From NCBI GenBank assembly GCA_003693905.1, contig RFLL01000177.1, forward strand, positions 1 through 5,834: a stretch of DNA of 5,834 nt, given 5' to 3'. Below the pieces are notes generated by a model. It was given only the letters and a program-made list of their open reading frames with translations. It was not told the DNA's origin and made no database searches. The DNA is from Alphaproteobacteria bacterium (GTDB taxonomy: Bacteria; Pseudomonadota; Alphaproteobacteria; Kiloniellales; J153). Shown piece after piece: positions 1 to 5,834 of this stretch. Positions within the stretch are counted from its first letter, which is position 1, and each line of letters starts with the position of its first letter. A program made the position numbers and the translations under genes.

Positions 1-1043
1 CCTCGATGGCGGCCCTGCCCAACACCCGGCCGGTGATCGACGATGTTGCCGGCATCGAATACATCGCCCGACGCGCCCGCGAAGCGAAGCTGGCCAAGGT
101 CTACACCTATGCCGCCGTCACCCGCGGCCTGGAAGGCCGGGAGATCACCGAAATCGGCCTGCTGGCCGAATGCGGCGCCTGCGGCTTCACCGACGGCACC
201 CGGGCCGTGGCCGATGCCCAGGTCATGCGTCGCGCGCTCAGCTATGCCCGCGCCTTCGGTCAGGTCATCATCCAGCACCCGGAGGAACCGGCGCTGGCAA
301 CCGGGGTCATGAACGAGGGCGAGACCGCCACCCGCCTCGGTCTGGCTGGAATCCCGGCCGCAGCCGAGGTGATCATGATCGAGCGCGATCTGCGCCTGGT
401 GGAGCTGACCGGCGGACGCTATCACGTGGCCCACGTCTCGACCGCCGCCGCGGTCGAGGTCCTTCGCGCCGCCAAGGCGCGCGGTCTGGCCGTGACCTGC
501 GATACCGCGCCCCATTATTTCACCCTGAGCGAGCGCGACGTCGGCGACTACCGCACCTTCGCCAAGGTTTCGCCGCCGCTGCGCCGCGAGGCCGACCGGC
601 GCGCCATCGCCGATGCGCTCAGCGACGGCACCATCGATGCCATCGCCAGCGATCACAGCCCTCATGACCAGGATGCCAAACGCCTGCCCTTCGCCCTGGC
701 CGAGCCGGGCATCGCCGGGCTGGAGACCCTGCTGCCCCTGTCGCTCGCCCTTTATCATGAAGGCCACATGGATCTGCTCGACGTCCTCGCCCGCCTGACC
801 ACCGGCCCGGCCGGTATTCTCAACCTTCCGGGCGTCGGCCGCCTGGCGCGCGGCGGTCCTGCCGATCTCGTGATCTTCGACCCCGAGCGCGAATGGCGCA
901 TCGACCCGGACGCGTTTCTCAGCAAATCGAAGAACGCGCCGTTCGACGACTGGCCGGTGCGTGGCAAGGTGCTGGCCACCGTCGTCGACGGACGAGCGAT
1001 TCATGTCGATCCGTCGTTTCCGCTCGCCCTCCGCAAGGAGTGA
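1..1043 (+). CDS. pyrC: Dihydroorotase, class I (5'-truncated by window edge)
   Basis: Zinc amidohydrolase of cytosolic de novo pyrimidine synthesis that cyclises N-carbamoyl-aspartate to dihydroorotate. The frame is open to the left edge (first full codon at base 3). The ATG at base 6 is internal: it falls at the family's TSxxxxPNTxPVID segment, so roughly 85 N-terminal residues, including the HxH zinc ligands, lie outside the window. Counting that ATG as residue 1, visible active-site elements are FTDG (D63, probable metal ligand), HPEEP (H91, usually HCED), HVAHVS (H143), TAPHYF (H170) and SDHSPHD (D216, probable catalytic Asp). The SKSKNAPF segment (306-313) and the C-terminal PADLVIFD strand (285-292) are also typical. 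All catalytic positions that can be checked are intact, so this looks like an active enzyme and not a pseudo-dihydroorotase subunit. pyrB would be expected upstream (inference). plsY follows after 9 bases, suggesting co-transcription. Confidence 0.95.
   Translation, partial: SMAALPNTRPVIDDVAGIEYIARRAREAKLAKVYTYAAVTRGLEGREITEIGLLAECGACGFTDGTRAVADAQVMRRALSYARAFGQVIIQHPEEPALATGVMNEGETATRLGLAGIPAAAEVIMIERDLRLVELTGGRYHVAHVSTAAAVEVLRAAKARGLAVTCDTAPHYFTLSERDVGDYRTFAKVSPPLRREADRRAIADALSDGTIDAIASDHSPHDQDAKRLPFALAEPGIAGLETLLPLSLALYHEGHMDLLDVLARLTTGPAGILNLPGVGRLARGGPADLVIFDPEREWRIDPDAFLSKSKNAPFDDWPVRGKVLATVVDGRAIHVDPSFPLALRKE
1035..1040 (+). promoter_or_regulatory. Shine-Dalgarno of plsY inside the end of pyrC
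   Basis: AAGGAG forms the last two sense codons (Lys-Glu) of pyrC, directly before its TGA. It is a near-perfect ribosome binding site, but the gap to the plsY ATG at 1053 is 12 bases, longer than the usual 5-9. The pyrC stop TGA is in the same frame as plsY and only three sense codons lie between it and the ATG, so no earlier standard start exists. Translation of plsY is probably coupled to pyrC termination (inference). Confidence 0.6.
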
Positions 1044-1052
1044 TTCCGGCCC

Positions 1053-1673
1053 ATGCCCGATCCGATTTCCTGGGAATTCGCTTGGCCCTACCTGGCCGCA
1101 GCGCTGATCGGCGGCTATCTGCTGGGGGCGGTTCCGTTCGGGCTGTTACTGACCCGCCTGGCCGGCCTGGGCGACATCCGCAAGGTCGGCTCCGGCAATA
1201 TCGGGGCCACCAACGTCCTGCGCTCGGGCCGCAAGGATCTGGCGGCGGCCACTCTGCTGCTCGACGGCGGCAAGGGGGCGGCGGCGGTGGCCATCGCCGG
1301 CCTGTGGGGGCCGGACATGGCACTCAGCGCAGCACTGGGCGCCGTGATCGGCCACATGTTCCCGGTGTGGCTGCGTTTCAAGGGCGGCAAAGGCGTGGCC
1401 ACCGCCCTCGGCATCTGGCTGATGCTCGCCTGGCCGGTCGGTCTTGCCGCCTGTGCCACTTGGCTGGCAGTTGCGGCGGTGACTCGGTATTCGTCGCTAT
1501 CGGCATTGATTTCTCTTGCCGCAATACCATTTTATGCGTGGTTGTTCATGCGTGATCTTCAACTGGTCGAGCTCGGCGTCATCGTTGCGGCGCTGGTCTG
1601 GTTGCGCCATCACGCCAACATCCGCCGCCTGCTGACGGGCACCGAGCCGCGGATCGGACGGAAGAAGGCCTAG
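1053..1673 (+). CDS. plsY: Acyl-phosphate:glycerol-3-phosphate acyltransferase PlsY
   Basis: Integral inner-membrane enzyme that transfers an acyl group from acyl-phosphate (made by PlsX) to glycerol-3-phosphate, giving lysophosphatidic acid, the first step of phospholipid synthesis. The 206-residue length is normal. The three family motifs are present: GSGNIGATN (46-54), [15 protein letters not shown] (100-114, glycine-rich loop) and [17 protein letters not shown] (186-202). LDGGKG at 70-75 is also conserved. Hydrophobic segments at about 11-33, 64-84, 89-103, 118-142, 147-166 and 170-184 fit the multi-spanning topology, and the C-terminus is basic (GRKKA). The ATG at 1053 is the only plausible start, because the in-frame pyrC stop lies 9 bases upstream. 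Codons for residues 151-171 are unusually AT-rich compared with the rest of the gene. The neighbours are functionally unrelated, but pyrC-plsY adjacency is, to my knowledge, common in alphaproteobacteria. Confidence 0.96.
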   Translation: MPDPISWEFAWPYLAAALIGGYLLGAVPFGLLLTRLAGLGDIRKVGSGNIGATNVLRSGRKDLAAATLLLDGGKGAAAVAIAGLWGPDMALSAALGAVIGHMFPVWLRFKGGKGVATALGIWLMLAWPVGLAACATWLAVAAVTRYSSLSALISLAAIPFYAWLFMRDLQLVELGVIVAALVWLRHHANIRRLLTGTEPRIGRKKA

Positions 1674-1694
1674 CGGCTTGCGCTTCCCCACCTC

Positions 1695-1724
1695 TTGACG
1701 CCTGACCCAAGCGGCGCTCAAGGT
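1695..1724 (+). promoter_or_regulatory. Candidate sigma-70-type promoter for dprA
   Basis: The 58-base plsY-dprA gap contains TTGACG at 1695-1700, five of six matches to the -35 consensus. With an 18-base spacer, CAAGGT (1719-1724) would be the -10; it matches only the two most important positions, the second A and the final T. Transcription would then start at about 1731-1732, at or next to the dprA ATG, giving a leaderless or nearly leaderless message. The -10 is weak, so the call is tentative. Confidence 0.3.
1720..1723 (+). promoter_or_regulatory. Possible Shine-Dalgarno of dprA
   Basis: AAGG eight bases before the ATG at 1732 can serve as a ribosome binding site on transcripts reading through from plsY. 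It overlaps the candidate -10 element, so a message starting at 1731-1732 would not carry it. An in-frame TGA at 1696-1698 rules out any start further upstream than the non-standard CTG at 1702, which supports the ATG at 1732. Confidence 0.45.
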
Positions 1725-1731
1725 AGGGTGG

Positions 1732-2835
1732 ATGACTTCTCCCCGCCTTCCCGGGCGCCCGCGGGCTCCCGACCGGGCCGAGCGCATCGACTGGTTGCGC
1801 CTGATCCGCAGCGAGAACGTCGGCCCGGTCACCGTGCATCATCTTCTGGCACGCTACGGGACCGTTGCCGCGGCGCTGGAGGCGCTGCCCGATCTGGCCC
1901 GGCGGGGCGGACACCGGCGTACGATTCGTCTTTGCCCGCGCAGCCAGGCCGTGGCCGAGGCCGAAGCGCTGGCGGCCCTCGACGATGCCCCGCCGGTCCT
2001 TGCCGTGCGCGGGCACGTTCATCTGCTGCGACGCAATGGCGTTGCCATGGTCGGGGCCCGCAACGCCTCGGCTAACGGCCGCCGGCTGGCCCGCCGGATG
2101 GCCGCCGATCTCGGCGCCGCGGGGTTGACCGTGATCTCCGGCCTGGCCCGGGGCATCGACGCCGCGGCCCACCAGGGGGCACTTGATGCCGGCACCGTAG
2201 CCGTCGTCGCCGGCGGCGTCGACGTGGTGTATCCGGAGGAAAACCGGGCCTTGCACGAGGCGATCGTAGGCCAAGGCGTCGTCGTCTCGGAAATGCCGCT
2301 GGGTACGATACCGCAGGCGCGCCACTTTCCGCGGCGCAACCGGCTGATTTCCGGCTTGGCGCTGGCCACCCTGGTGGTCGAGGCGGCGCTGCGCTCTGGC
2401 TCGCTGATCACCGCCCGGCTGGCCCTGGAACAGGGCCGCGAGGTGCTGGCGGTGCCGGGCTCGCCGCTCGATCCGCGGGCGCGCGGATGCAACCACCTGA
2501 TCCGTCAGGGAGCCATTCTGGCGGAAAGCGCCAAGGATGTCCTGGACGCGCTGGCCGGGCCGCTGCGAGGCGCCGTGACGGAGCCGCAGGGCCCGGATTT
2601 CGCTCCGGCTCCGATGCTGCCCGACGATGAAATGCAGCTCGCCCCCGTGCGCCGGGCGGTGGCCGAATTACTCGGCCCGACACCTGTGGCGGTTGACGAA
2701 CTGGTCCGGCAGTGCCAAGTGTCAGCGGCGCTGATCCAGACGGTCGTGCTCGAGTTGGAGCTGGCCGGCCGGGTCGAACGCCATCCGGGCAACCGGGTGG
2801 CGCTGCTTGCCGACAGTCCGCGGAACATTCCCTGA
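1732..2835 (+). CDS. dprA: DNA-processing protein DprA (Smf family)
   Basis: Cytoplasmic single-strand DNA-binding protein that protects incoming DNA and loads RecA in natural transformation; it is also widespread in species not known to be competent. Of 367 residues, 17-60 form a helical SAM-like region (ERIDWLRLIRSENVGP at 17-32). Residues about 86-275 are the Rossmann-like core, with VAMVGARNAS (104-113), ISGLARGIDAAAH (135-147), GGVDVVYPEEN (161-171), FPRRNRLISGLA (199-210) and EAALRSGSLITA (217-228). Residues about 303-360 are the C-terminal winged-helix domain. The ssDNA-binding core motifs are intact. One oddity: the conserved stretch carrying YPxxL, expected just before the DAPPVL segment (86-90), seems to be missing, with residues 76-85 joining directly. 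GCNHLIRQGA (252-261) has C where most relatives have T. The gene follows plsY by 58 bases and precedes topA by 66, an order I recall as common in alphaproteobacteria. Family assignment is secure; a role in transformation here is not shown. Confidence 0.95.
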   Translation: MTSPRLPGRPRAPDRAERIDWLRLIRSENVGPVTVHHLLARYGTVAAALEALPDLARRGGHRRTIRLCPRSQAVAEAEALAALDDAPPVLAVRGHVHLLRRNGVAMVGARNASANGRRLARRMAADLGAAGLTVISGLARGIDAAAHQGALDAGTVAVVAGGVDVVYPEENRALHEAIVGQGVVVSEMPLGTIPQARHFPRRNRLISGLALATLVVEAALRSGSLITARLALEQGREVLAVPGSPLDPRARGCNHLIRQGAILAESAKDVLDALAGPLRGAVTEPQGPDFAPAPMLPDDEMQLAPVRRAVAELLGPTPVAVDELVRQCQVSAALIQTVVLELELAGRVERHPGNRVALLADSPRNIP

Positions 2836-2901
2836 CCGGGACCGGCTCCGTTCCCTCGATCACGCAACCACGCACGCAACACAACAGCAATCCAGGTATA
2901 T
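2836..2901 (+). promoter_or_regulatory. CA-rich topA leader / dprA-topA intergenic region
   Basis: This 66-base gap has a C/G-rich first part and then, from about 2860, a CA-rich stretch poor in G. It holds an 8-base direct repeat, CACGCAAC, at 2861-2868 and 2873-2880 (12-base period). The only Shine-Dalgarno-like bases before topA are CAGG at 2893-2896, five bases from the ATG, which is weak; the start is set in an AT-rich context (TATATATGA). CA-rich unstructured leaders can help ribosome entry (general knowledge). I found no convincing promoter or terminator, although a topA promoter could lie in the 3' end of dprA. Confidence 0.45.
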
Positions 2902-5571
2902 ATGAAAGTCGTCGTCGTCGAATCGCCGGCCAAGGCCAAAACCATCAACAAGTACCTTGGCCGGGATTATCAGGTGCTGGCCAGCTATGGCCACGTCCGC
3001 GACCTGCCGGCCAAGGATGGTTCGGTGGATCCCGAACATGACTTTGCCATGGTGTGGAAGGTCGACCCGCGCGGCGAGAAGCGCCTGCGCGAAATCGCGG
3101 AGGCGGTCAAGAAGGCCGATGCCCTGATCCTGGCGACCGACCCCGACCGCGAAGGCGAAGCGATTTCGTGGCACATTGCCGATGAACTGGCCGCGCGCAA
3201 AGCGCTGGACCGGGTCAAGGTCGAACGTGTCGTCTTCAATGAAGTGACTAGGAACGCGGTCACCGAGGCTTTCCGGCATCCCCGGCAGCTCAATCAGGAA
3301 CTGATCGAAGCCTATCTGGCGCGCCGGGCACTCGACTATCTGGTCGGCTTCACGCTGTCACCGGTGCTGTGGCGCAAGCTGCCGGGCAGCCGCTCGGCGG
3401 GGCGGGTGCAGTCGGTGGCGCTGCGCCTGATCTGCGAGCGCGAGGCGGAGATCGAAAACTTCCGTCCGCGCGAATACTGGACCGTCGAGGCGCGCCTGGC
3501 CACGGCCGCCGGCGAATCGTTCACCGCCCGCCTGACCCATCTCGACGGGCGCAAGCTGGGCAAATTCGATCTGCCCGACGAAGCTGGCGCCAAGGCGGCC
3601 GCCAAAGCCGTCGAGGAAGCCGCCTCGCTGCGCGTCGTCGAGGTCCGGCACAAGGAGATCCGGCGCCATCCGCTGCCGCCGTTCACCACTTCGACCCTGC
3701 AACAGGAGGCCTCGCGCAAGCTCGGCTTCAGCGCCACCCGCACCATGCGCATCGCCCAGCGCCTGTACGAAGGCGTCGATCTCGGCGGCGAGACCGTGGG
3801 CCTCATCACCTACATGCGCACCGACGGCGTGCAGGTCGCCAACGAAGCGGTGGCCGCGGCGCGCGATCTGATCGGCCGCCGGTTCGGAGCCGCCTACGTG
3901 CCCGAATCGCCGCGGATCTACAAATCCAAGGTGAAGAACGCCCAGGAAGCACACGAGGCGATCCGCCCCACCGATCTGGCGCGCACGCCAAAGGACGTCG
4001 CCGCCTACCTCGGTGCCGACGAAGCCAGACTCTATGACCTGATCTGGACGCGCATGATCGCCAGCCAGATGGCCAGTGCGCGCCTTGACCAGGTTGCGGT
4101 CGATATCGCCGATCCGGCCGAGCGCGTGCGTCTGCGCGCCACCGGCTCGGTGGTTCTGTTCGACGGCTTCCTGACGCTCTATCAGGAAGGCCGCGACGAA
4201 ACGGCGGCCGAGGCCGCCGAGGCGGAGGAGACGGCGGACGGCGAGCGGCGGCTGCCGGCATTGCGCGAAGGCGAAACCGTGACCCGCTTCGACGTGCGCC
4301 CCGAGCAGCATTTCACCCAGCCGCCGCCACGCTATACCGAAGCCAGCCTGGTCAAGAAGCTGGAGGAACTCGGCATCGGTCGGCCCTCGACCTATGCTTC
4401 GATCCTCCAGGTATTGCAGGATCGCAAGTACGTGCGGCTGGAAAAGCGCCGCTTCATCCCCGAAGATCGCGGGCGCGTCGTCACCGCCTTCCTGACCAGC
4501 TTCTTCGATCGCTATTTCCAGTACAATTTCACCGCCGATCTCGAAGAGCAGCTCGACGACATCTCGGGCGGGCGCAAGGACTGGAAAACGGTTCTGCGAC
4601 AGTTCTGGGAGGCCTTCAGCAAGGCGGTGGAAGAGACCAAAGGTCTGTCGATCACCGAAGTCATCGACGCCCTGGATCGGGACCTCGGTCCCCACTTCTT
4701 TCCCGTCGATCCGCAGCACCCCGAAAAGGATCCACGTGCCTGCCCGGCATGCGGGAGCGGACGGCTGGGTCTGCGTCTCGGGCGCACCGGCGGCTTCATC
4801 GGCTGCTCGAACTATCCCGAGTGCCGCTACACCCGGCCGCTGGCGGTGGCCGTCAACGGCGAGGGCACCGGCGAGGGCGAGCTCGCCGGACCGCGCCTGC
4901 TCGGTACCGACCCGGAAACCGGCCTGCCGGTCACCCTGCGCAAGGGGCCGTTTGGGTTCTACCTTCAGCTCGGCGAAGCCGAGGGCAAGAAAAAGCCCAA
5001 GCGATGCACCCTGCCCAAAGGCCTGGCGCCGGAGGAAGTGACGCTGGAAAAGGCCCTTGCCCTGCTCGCCCTGCCGCGCACCATCGGCCCTCACCCCGAC
5101 GACGGCGAACCGGTGATCGCCGGCATCGGCCGCTACGGTCCCTACGTCAAGCACGGGAGCACCTATCGCTCGGTGCCGGCCGACGAGGACATTACCGCCC
5201 TCGGCCTCAACCGGGCCGTGGCCCTGCTGGCCGAGGCACCGGCGCGGCGCGGCAACGCCGGACAGGAACTCGGTCGTCATCCCGACGACGACAAACCGGT
5301 CACCCTGCACAGCGGCCGCTACGGCCCTTACGTCAAGCACGGGCGCACCATCGCTTCGCTGCCCAAGGACGCGGACCCGGCAACGGTGACACTGGAAACC
5401 GCAGTTGAGCTTCTTGCCGCCCGCGCCGCCAAGGGCAAGGGGGCGACCGGCGCCAAGAAAGCCACCAAGAAGACGGCCCAAAAGCCGGCCAAGAAAACCG
5501 CCAAAACATCGGCCAGAAAGGCGGCAAAGAAGAAAACGGCCCGAAAGACCGGCACGAAGGCTGCGCCGTGA
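2902..5571 (+). CDS. topA: DNA topoisomerase I (type IA, omega protein)
   Basis: Relaxes negative supercoils by transient single-strand cleavage, balancing gyrase. Of 889 residues, about 1-125 form the TOPRIM domain with E7 (VVVESPAKAKTINKYLG) and the DxDxE triad D80, D82, E84 in ATDPDREGEAISWH. The toroidal core runs from about 135 to 590 and includes PGSRSAGRVQSVALRLI (161-177), the catalytic tyrosine Y304 in LITYMRTDG (301-309), QEAHEAIRPT (348-357) and GIGRPSTYASI (491-501). An acidic, alanine-rich linker lies at about 431-449. One four-cysteine zinc ribbon uses C614, C617, C635 and C641. Three C-terminal repeats (about 668-691, 729-752, 791-814) and a lysine-rich tail (844-889) follow. 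E. coli TopA has several zinc motifs; a single ribbon plus repeats fits the alphaproteobacterial form. The ATG at 2902 begins the canonical MKVVVVESPAKAK N-terminus. The stop overlaps the rnr start. Confidence 0.98.
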   Translation: MKVVVVESPAKAKTINKYLGRDYQVLASYGHVRDLPAKDGSVDPEHDFAMVWKVDPRGEKRLREIAEAVKKADALILATDPDREGEAISWHIADELAARKALDRVKVERVVFNEVTRNAVTEAFRHPRQLNQELIEAYLARRALDYLVGFTLSPVLWRKLPGSRSAGRVQSVALRLICEREAEIENFRPREYWTVEARLATAAGESFTARLTHLDGRKLGKFDLPDEAGAKAAAKAVEEAASLRVVEVRHKEIRRHPLPPFTTSTLQQEASRKLGFSATRTMRIAQRLYEGVDLGGETVGLITYMRTDGVQVANEAVAAARDLIGRRFGAAYVPESPRIYKSKVKNAQEAHEAIRPTDLARTPKDVAAYLGADEARLYDLIWTRMIASQMASARLDQVAVDIADPAERVRLRATGSVVLFDGFLTLYQEGRDETAAEAAEAEETADGERRLPALREGETVTRFDVRPEQHFTQPPPRYTEASLVKKLEELGIGRPSTYASILQVLQDRKYVRLEKRRFIPEDRGRVVTAFLTSFFDRYFQYNFTADLEEQLDDISGGRKDWKTVLRQFWEAFSKAVEETKGLSITEVIDALDRDLGPHFFPVDPQHPEKDPRACPACGSGRLGLRLGRTGGFIGCSNYPECRYTRPLAVAVNGEGTGEGELAGPRLLGTDPETGLPVTLRKGPFGFYLQLGEAEGKKKPKRCTLPKGLAPEEVTLEKALALLALPRTIGPHPDDGEPVIAGIGRYGPYVKHGSTYRSVPADEDITALGLNRAVALLAEAPARRGNAGQELGRHPDDDKPVTLHSGRYGPYVKHGRTIASLPKDADPATVTLETAVELLAARAAKGKGATGAKKATKKTAQKPAKKTAKTSARKAAKKKTARKTGTKAAP
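5086..5343 (+). repeat. Intragenic repeat in topA (C-terminal repeat units 2 and 3)
   Basis: Two TopA C-terminal repeat units share GxHPDDxxPV followed by GRYGPYVKHG, 62 residues (186 bases) apart, starting at residues 729 and 791. At DNA level, 5128-5157 and 5314-5343 match at 28 of 30 bases, with both differences synonymous. A more diverged first unit (GTDPETGLPV then GPFGFYLQLG) starts at residue 668. These are protein-domain repeats that bind DNA in TopA relatives, not a mobile or regulatory repeat. The near-identical core could allow slippage or recombination. Confidence 0.8.
5431..5568 (+). other. Lysine-rich disordered C-terminal tail of TopA
   Basis: From residue 844 to the end, TopA is almost entirely K, A, T and R, with repeated AKK/TKK/ARK units such as KKATKK, KPAKKTAK and RKAAKKKTARK. 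It resembles histone H1-like tails. Such tails occur on TopA in several alphaproteobacterial and actinobacterial lineages, where they are linked to DNA binding and processivity; that role here is inferred. The DNA is purine-rich, with no sign of frameshift, and ends in the stop that overlaps rnr. Confidence 0.8.
5557..5560 (+). promoter_or_regulatory. Shine-Dalgarno of rnr within topA
   Basis: AAGG, seven bases before the GTG at 5568, is a good ribosome binding site placed in the last codons of topA. It decides in favour of this GTG start over the next in-frame candidate, GTG at 5679, which has no such site upstream. With the four-base GTGA overlap it points to translational coupling of rnr to topA. 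Confidence 0.6.
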
Positions 5572-5834
5572 CCCCGTCACGCTCCGAACGCAAAAACGCC
5601 AGAACCCGGGCGAACAGGAAAAAGACGCCCGCATCCGCCCTGCCGCGGGCTGCCGGATCATCCCCCCGCCGCGGCGGCGTGCCGACGCGCGAAGAGATTC
5701 TCGCCTTCATCCGCGAAAGCCCGGTTCCGGTGGGAAAGCGGGAAATCGCCCGGGCATTTCAGGTCAAGGGGAGCGATCGGGTCGCTCTCAGGACATTGCT
5801 CAAGGAGTTGCGCGAGGCCGGCCTGATCGAACGC
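5568..5834 (+). CDS. rnr: Ribonuclease R, N-terminal part (3'-truncated by window edge)
   Basis: RNase R is a processive 3'-5' exoribonuclease that degrades structured RNA, including mRNA, faulty rRNA and, with SmpB/tmRNA, messages of stalled ribosomes. Only the first 89 codons are present. Residues 1-37 are a basic, probably disordered extension (many K, R, S, P). Residues 39-89 form a winged-helix domain typical of the RNase R N-terminus: PTREEILAFIRESP (39-52), VGKREIARAFQVKG (54-67) and a final LLKELREAGLIER. The cold-shock, RNB catalytic and S1 domains would lie beyond the right edge. The GTG start overlaps the topA stop by four bases (GTGA) and has AAGG seven bases upstream. No in-frame ATG exists in the visible part. 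The identification rests on the N-terminal domain plus the topA-rnr order I recall from alphaproteobacteria; another protein with a similar winged helix is possible but less likely. Confidence 0.85.
   Translation, partial: MTPSRSERKNARTRANRKKTPASALPRAAGSSPRRGGVPTREEILAFIRESPVPVGKREIARAFQVKGSDRVALRTLLKELREAGLIER

Noticed and set aside
6..8. ATG at base 6 as the true start of pyrC.
   Set aside because: The family sequence continues upstream: the HxH zinc ligands must lie before it, the ATG falls inside the TSxxxxPNTxPVID segment, and the frame is open to the window edge.
1674..1731. Small RNA or terminator between plsY and dprA.
   Set aside because: Only a 5-base GCTTG/CAAGC pairing is visible, with no T-run; 58 bases are too few for a supported RNA gene.
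1579..2496. Antisense open frame of 305 codons opposite dprA and the end of plsY.
   Set aside because: It spans two real + strand genes and their gap, shows no family motif, and reads as low-complexity R/G/A/P sequence typical of shadow frames.
2838..2855. Imperfect hairpin GGGACCGG / CCGTTCCC after dprA as a terminator.
   Set aside because: The stem has a mismatch and only about six pairs when a usable loop is kept, and no T-run follows (TCGATC). It is too weak to call.
2897..2902. TATATA as a -10 box for topA.
   Set aside because: It overlaps the ATG, so transcription would begin inside the coding region; no matching -35 is seen about 17 bases upstream in the CA-rich leader.
4192..4250. 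Acidic alanine/glutamate-rich stretch in TopA (residues about 431-449) as an inserted domain.
   Set aside because: A variable acidic linker at this place is normal in alphaproteobacterial TopA; flanking motifs are continuous and no extra domain or intein is present.
3358..5661. Antisense open frame of 767 codons opposite topA.
   Set aside because: Long reverse frames are expected opposite GC-rich genes with strong third-position G/C. Its translation has no recognisable domain, is rich in G, A and R, and mirrors topA codons. topA on the + strand is fully convincing.

Overview
The window is a GC-rich (roughly two thirds G+C by eye) stretch of an alphaproteobacterial chromosome, most likely Rhodospirillales-like. 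I infer this from the gene order pyrC-plsY-dprA-topA-rnr, all on the + strand, and from the style of the proteins: PyrC with HPEEP in place of HCED, DprA with an extended N-terminal helical domain, and TopA with one zinc ribbon, three C-terminal repeats and a lysine-rich tail. The genus cannot be fixed from the sequence alone.

Layout: 1-1043 is the 3' part of pyrC (dihydroorotase), cut at the left edge. 1053-1673 is plsY (acyl-phosphate glycerol-3-phosphate acyltransferase), 9 bases after pyrC. A 58-base gap with a possible promoter leads to dprA at 1732-2835 (DNA-uptake and recombination mediator). A 66-base CA-rich leader precedes topA at 2902-5571 (DNA topoisomerase I). topA overlaps by four bases (GTGA) the start of rnr (RNase R) at 5568, which runs off the right edge. 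Coding density is about 98%. There is no gene-free stretch over 100 bases, and I saw no RNA gene, mobile element or CRISPR array.

The genes do not form one pathway: pyrimidine synthesis, phospholipid synthesis, DNA processing, supercoiling control and RNA decay sit together. The spacing suggests a pyrC-plsY unit and a topA-rnr unit. dprA may have its own promoter, and no convincing intrinsic terminator separates the genes, so read-through across all five is possible.

This is ordinary housekeeping DNA and I found no new system in it. The points worth a second look are small: DprA appears to lack the conserved YPxxL stretch just before its Rossmann fold; plsY has a local AT-rich, rare-codon patch; dprA may be transcribed with little or no leader; topA has an unstructured-looking CA-rich leader with an 8-base direct repeat; and basic disordered tails meet across the topA/rnr junction.
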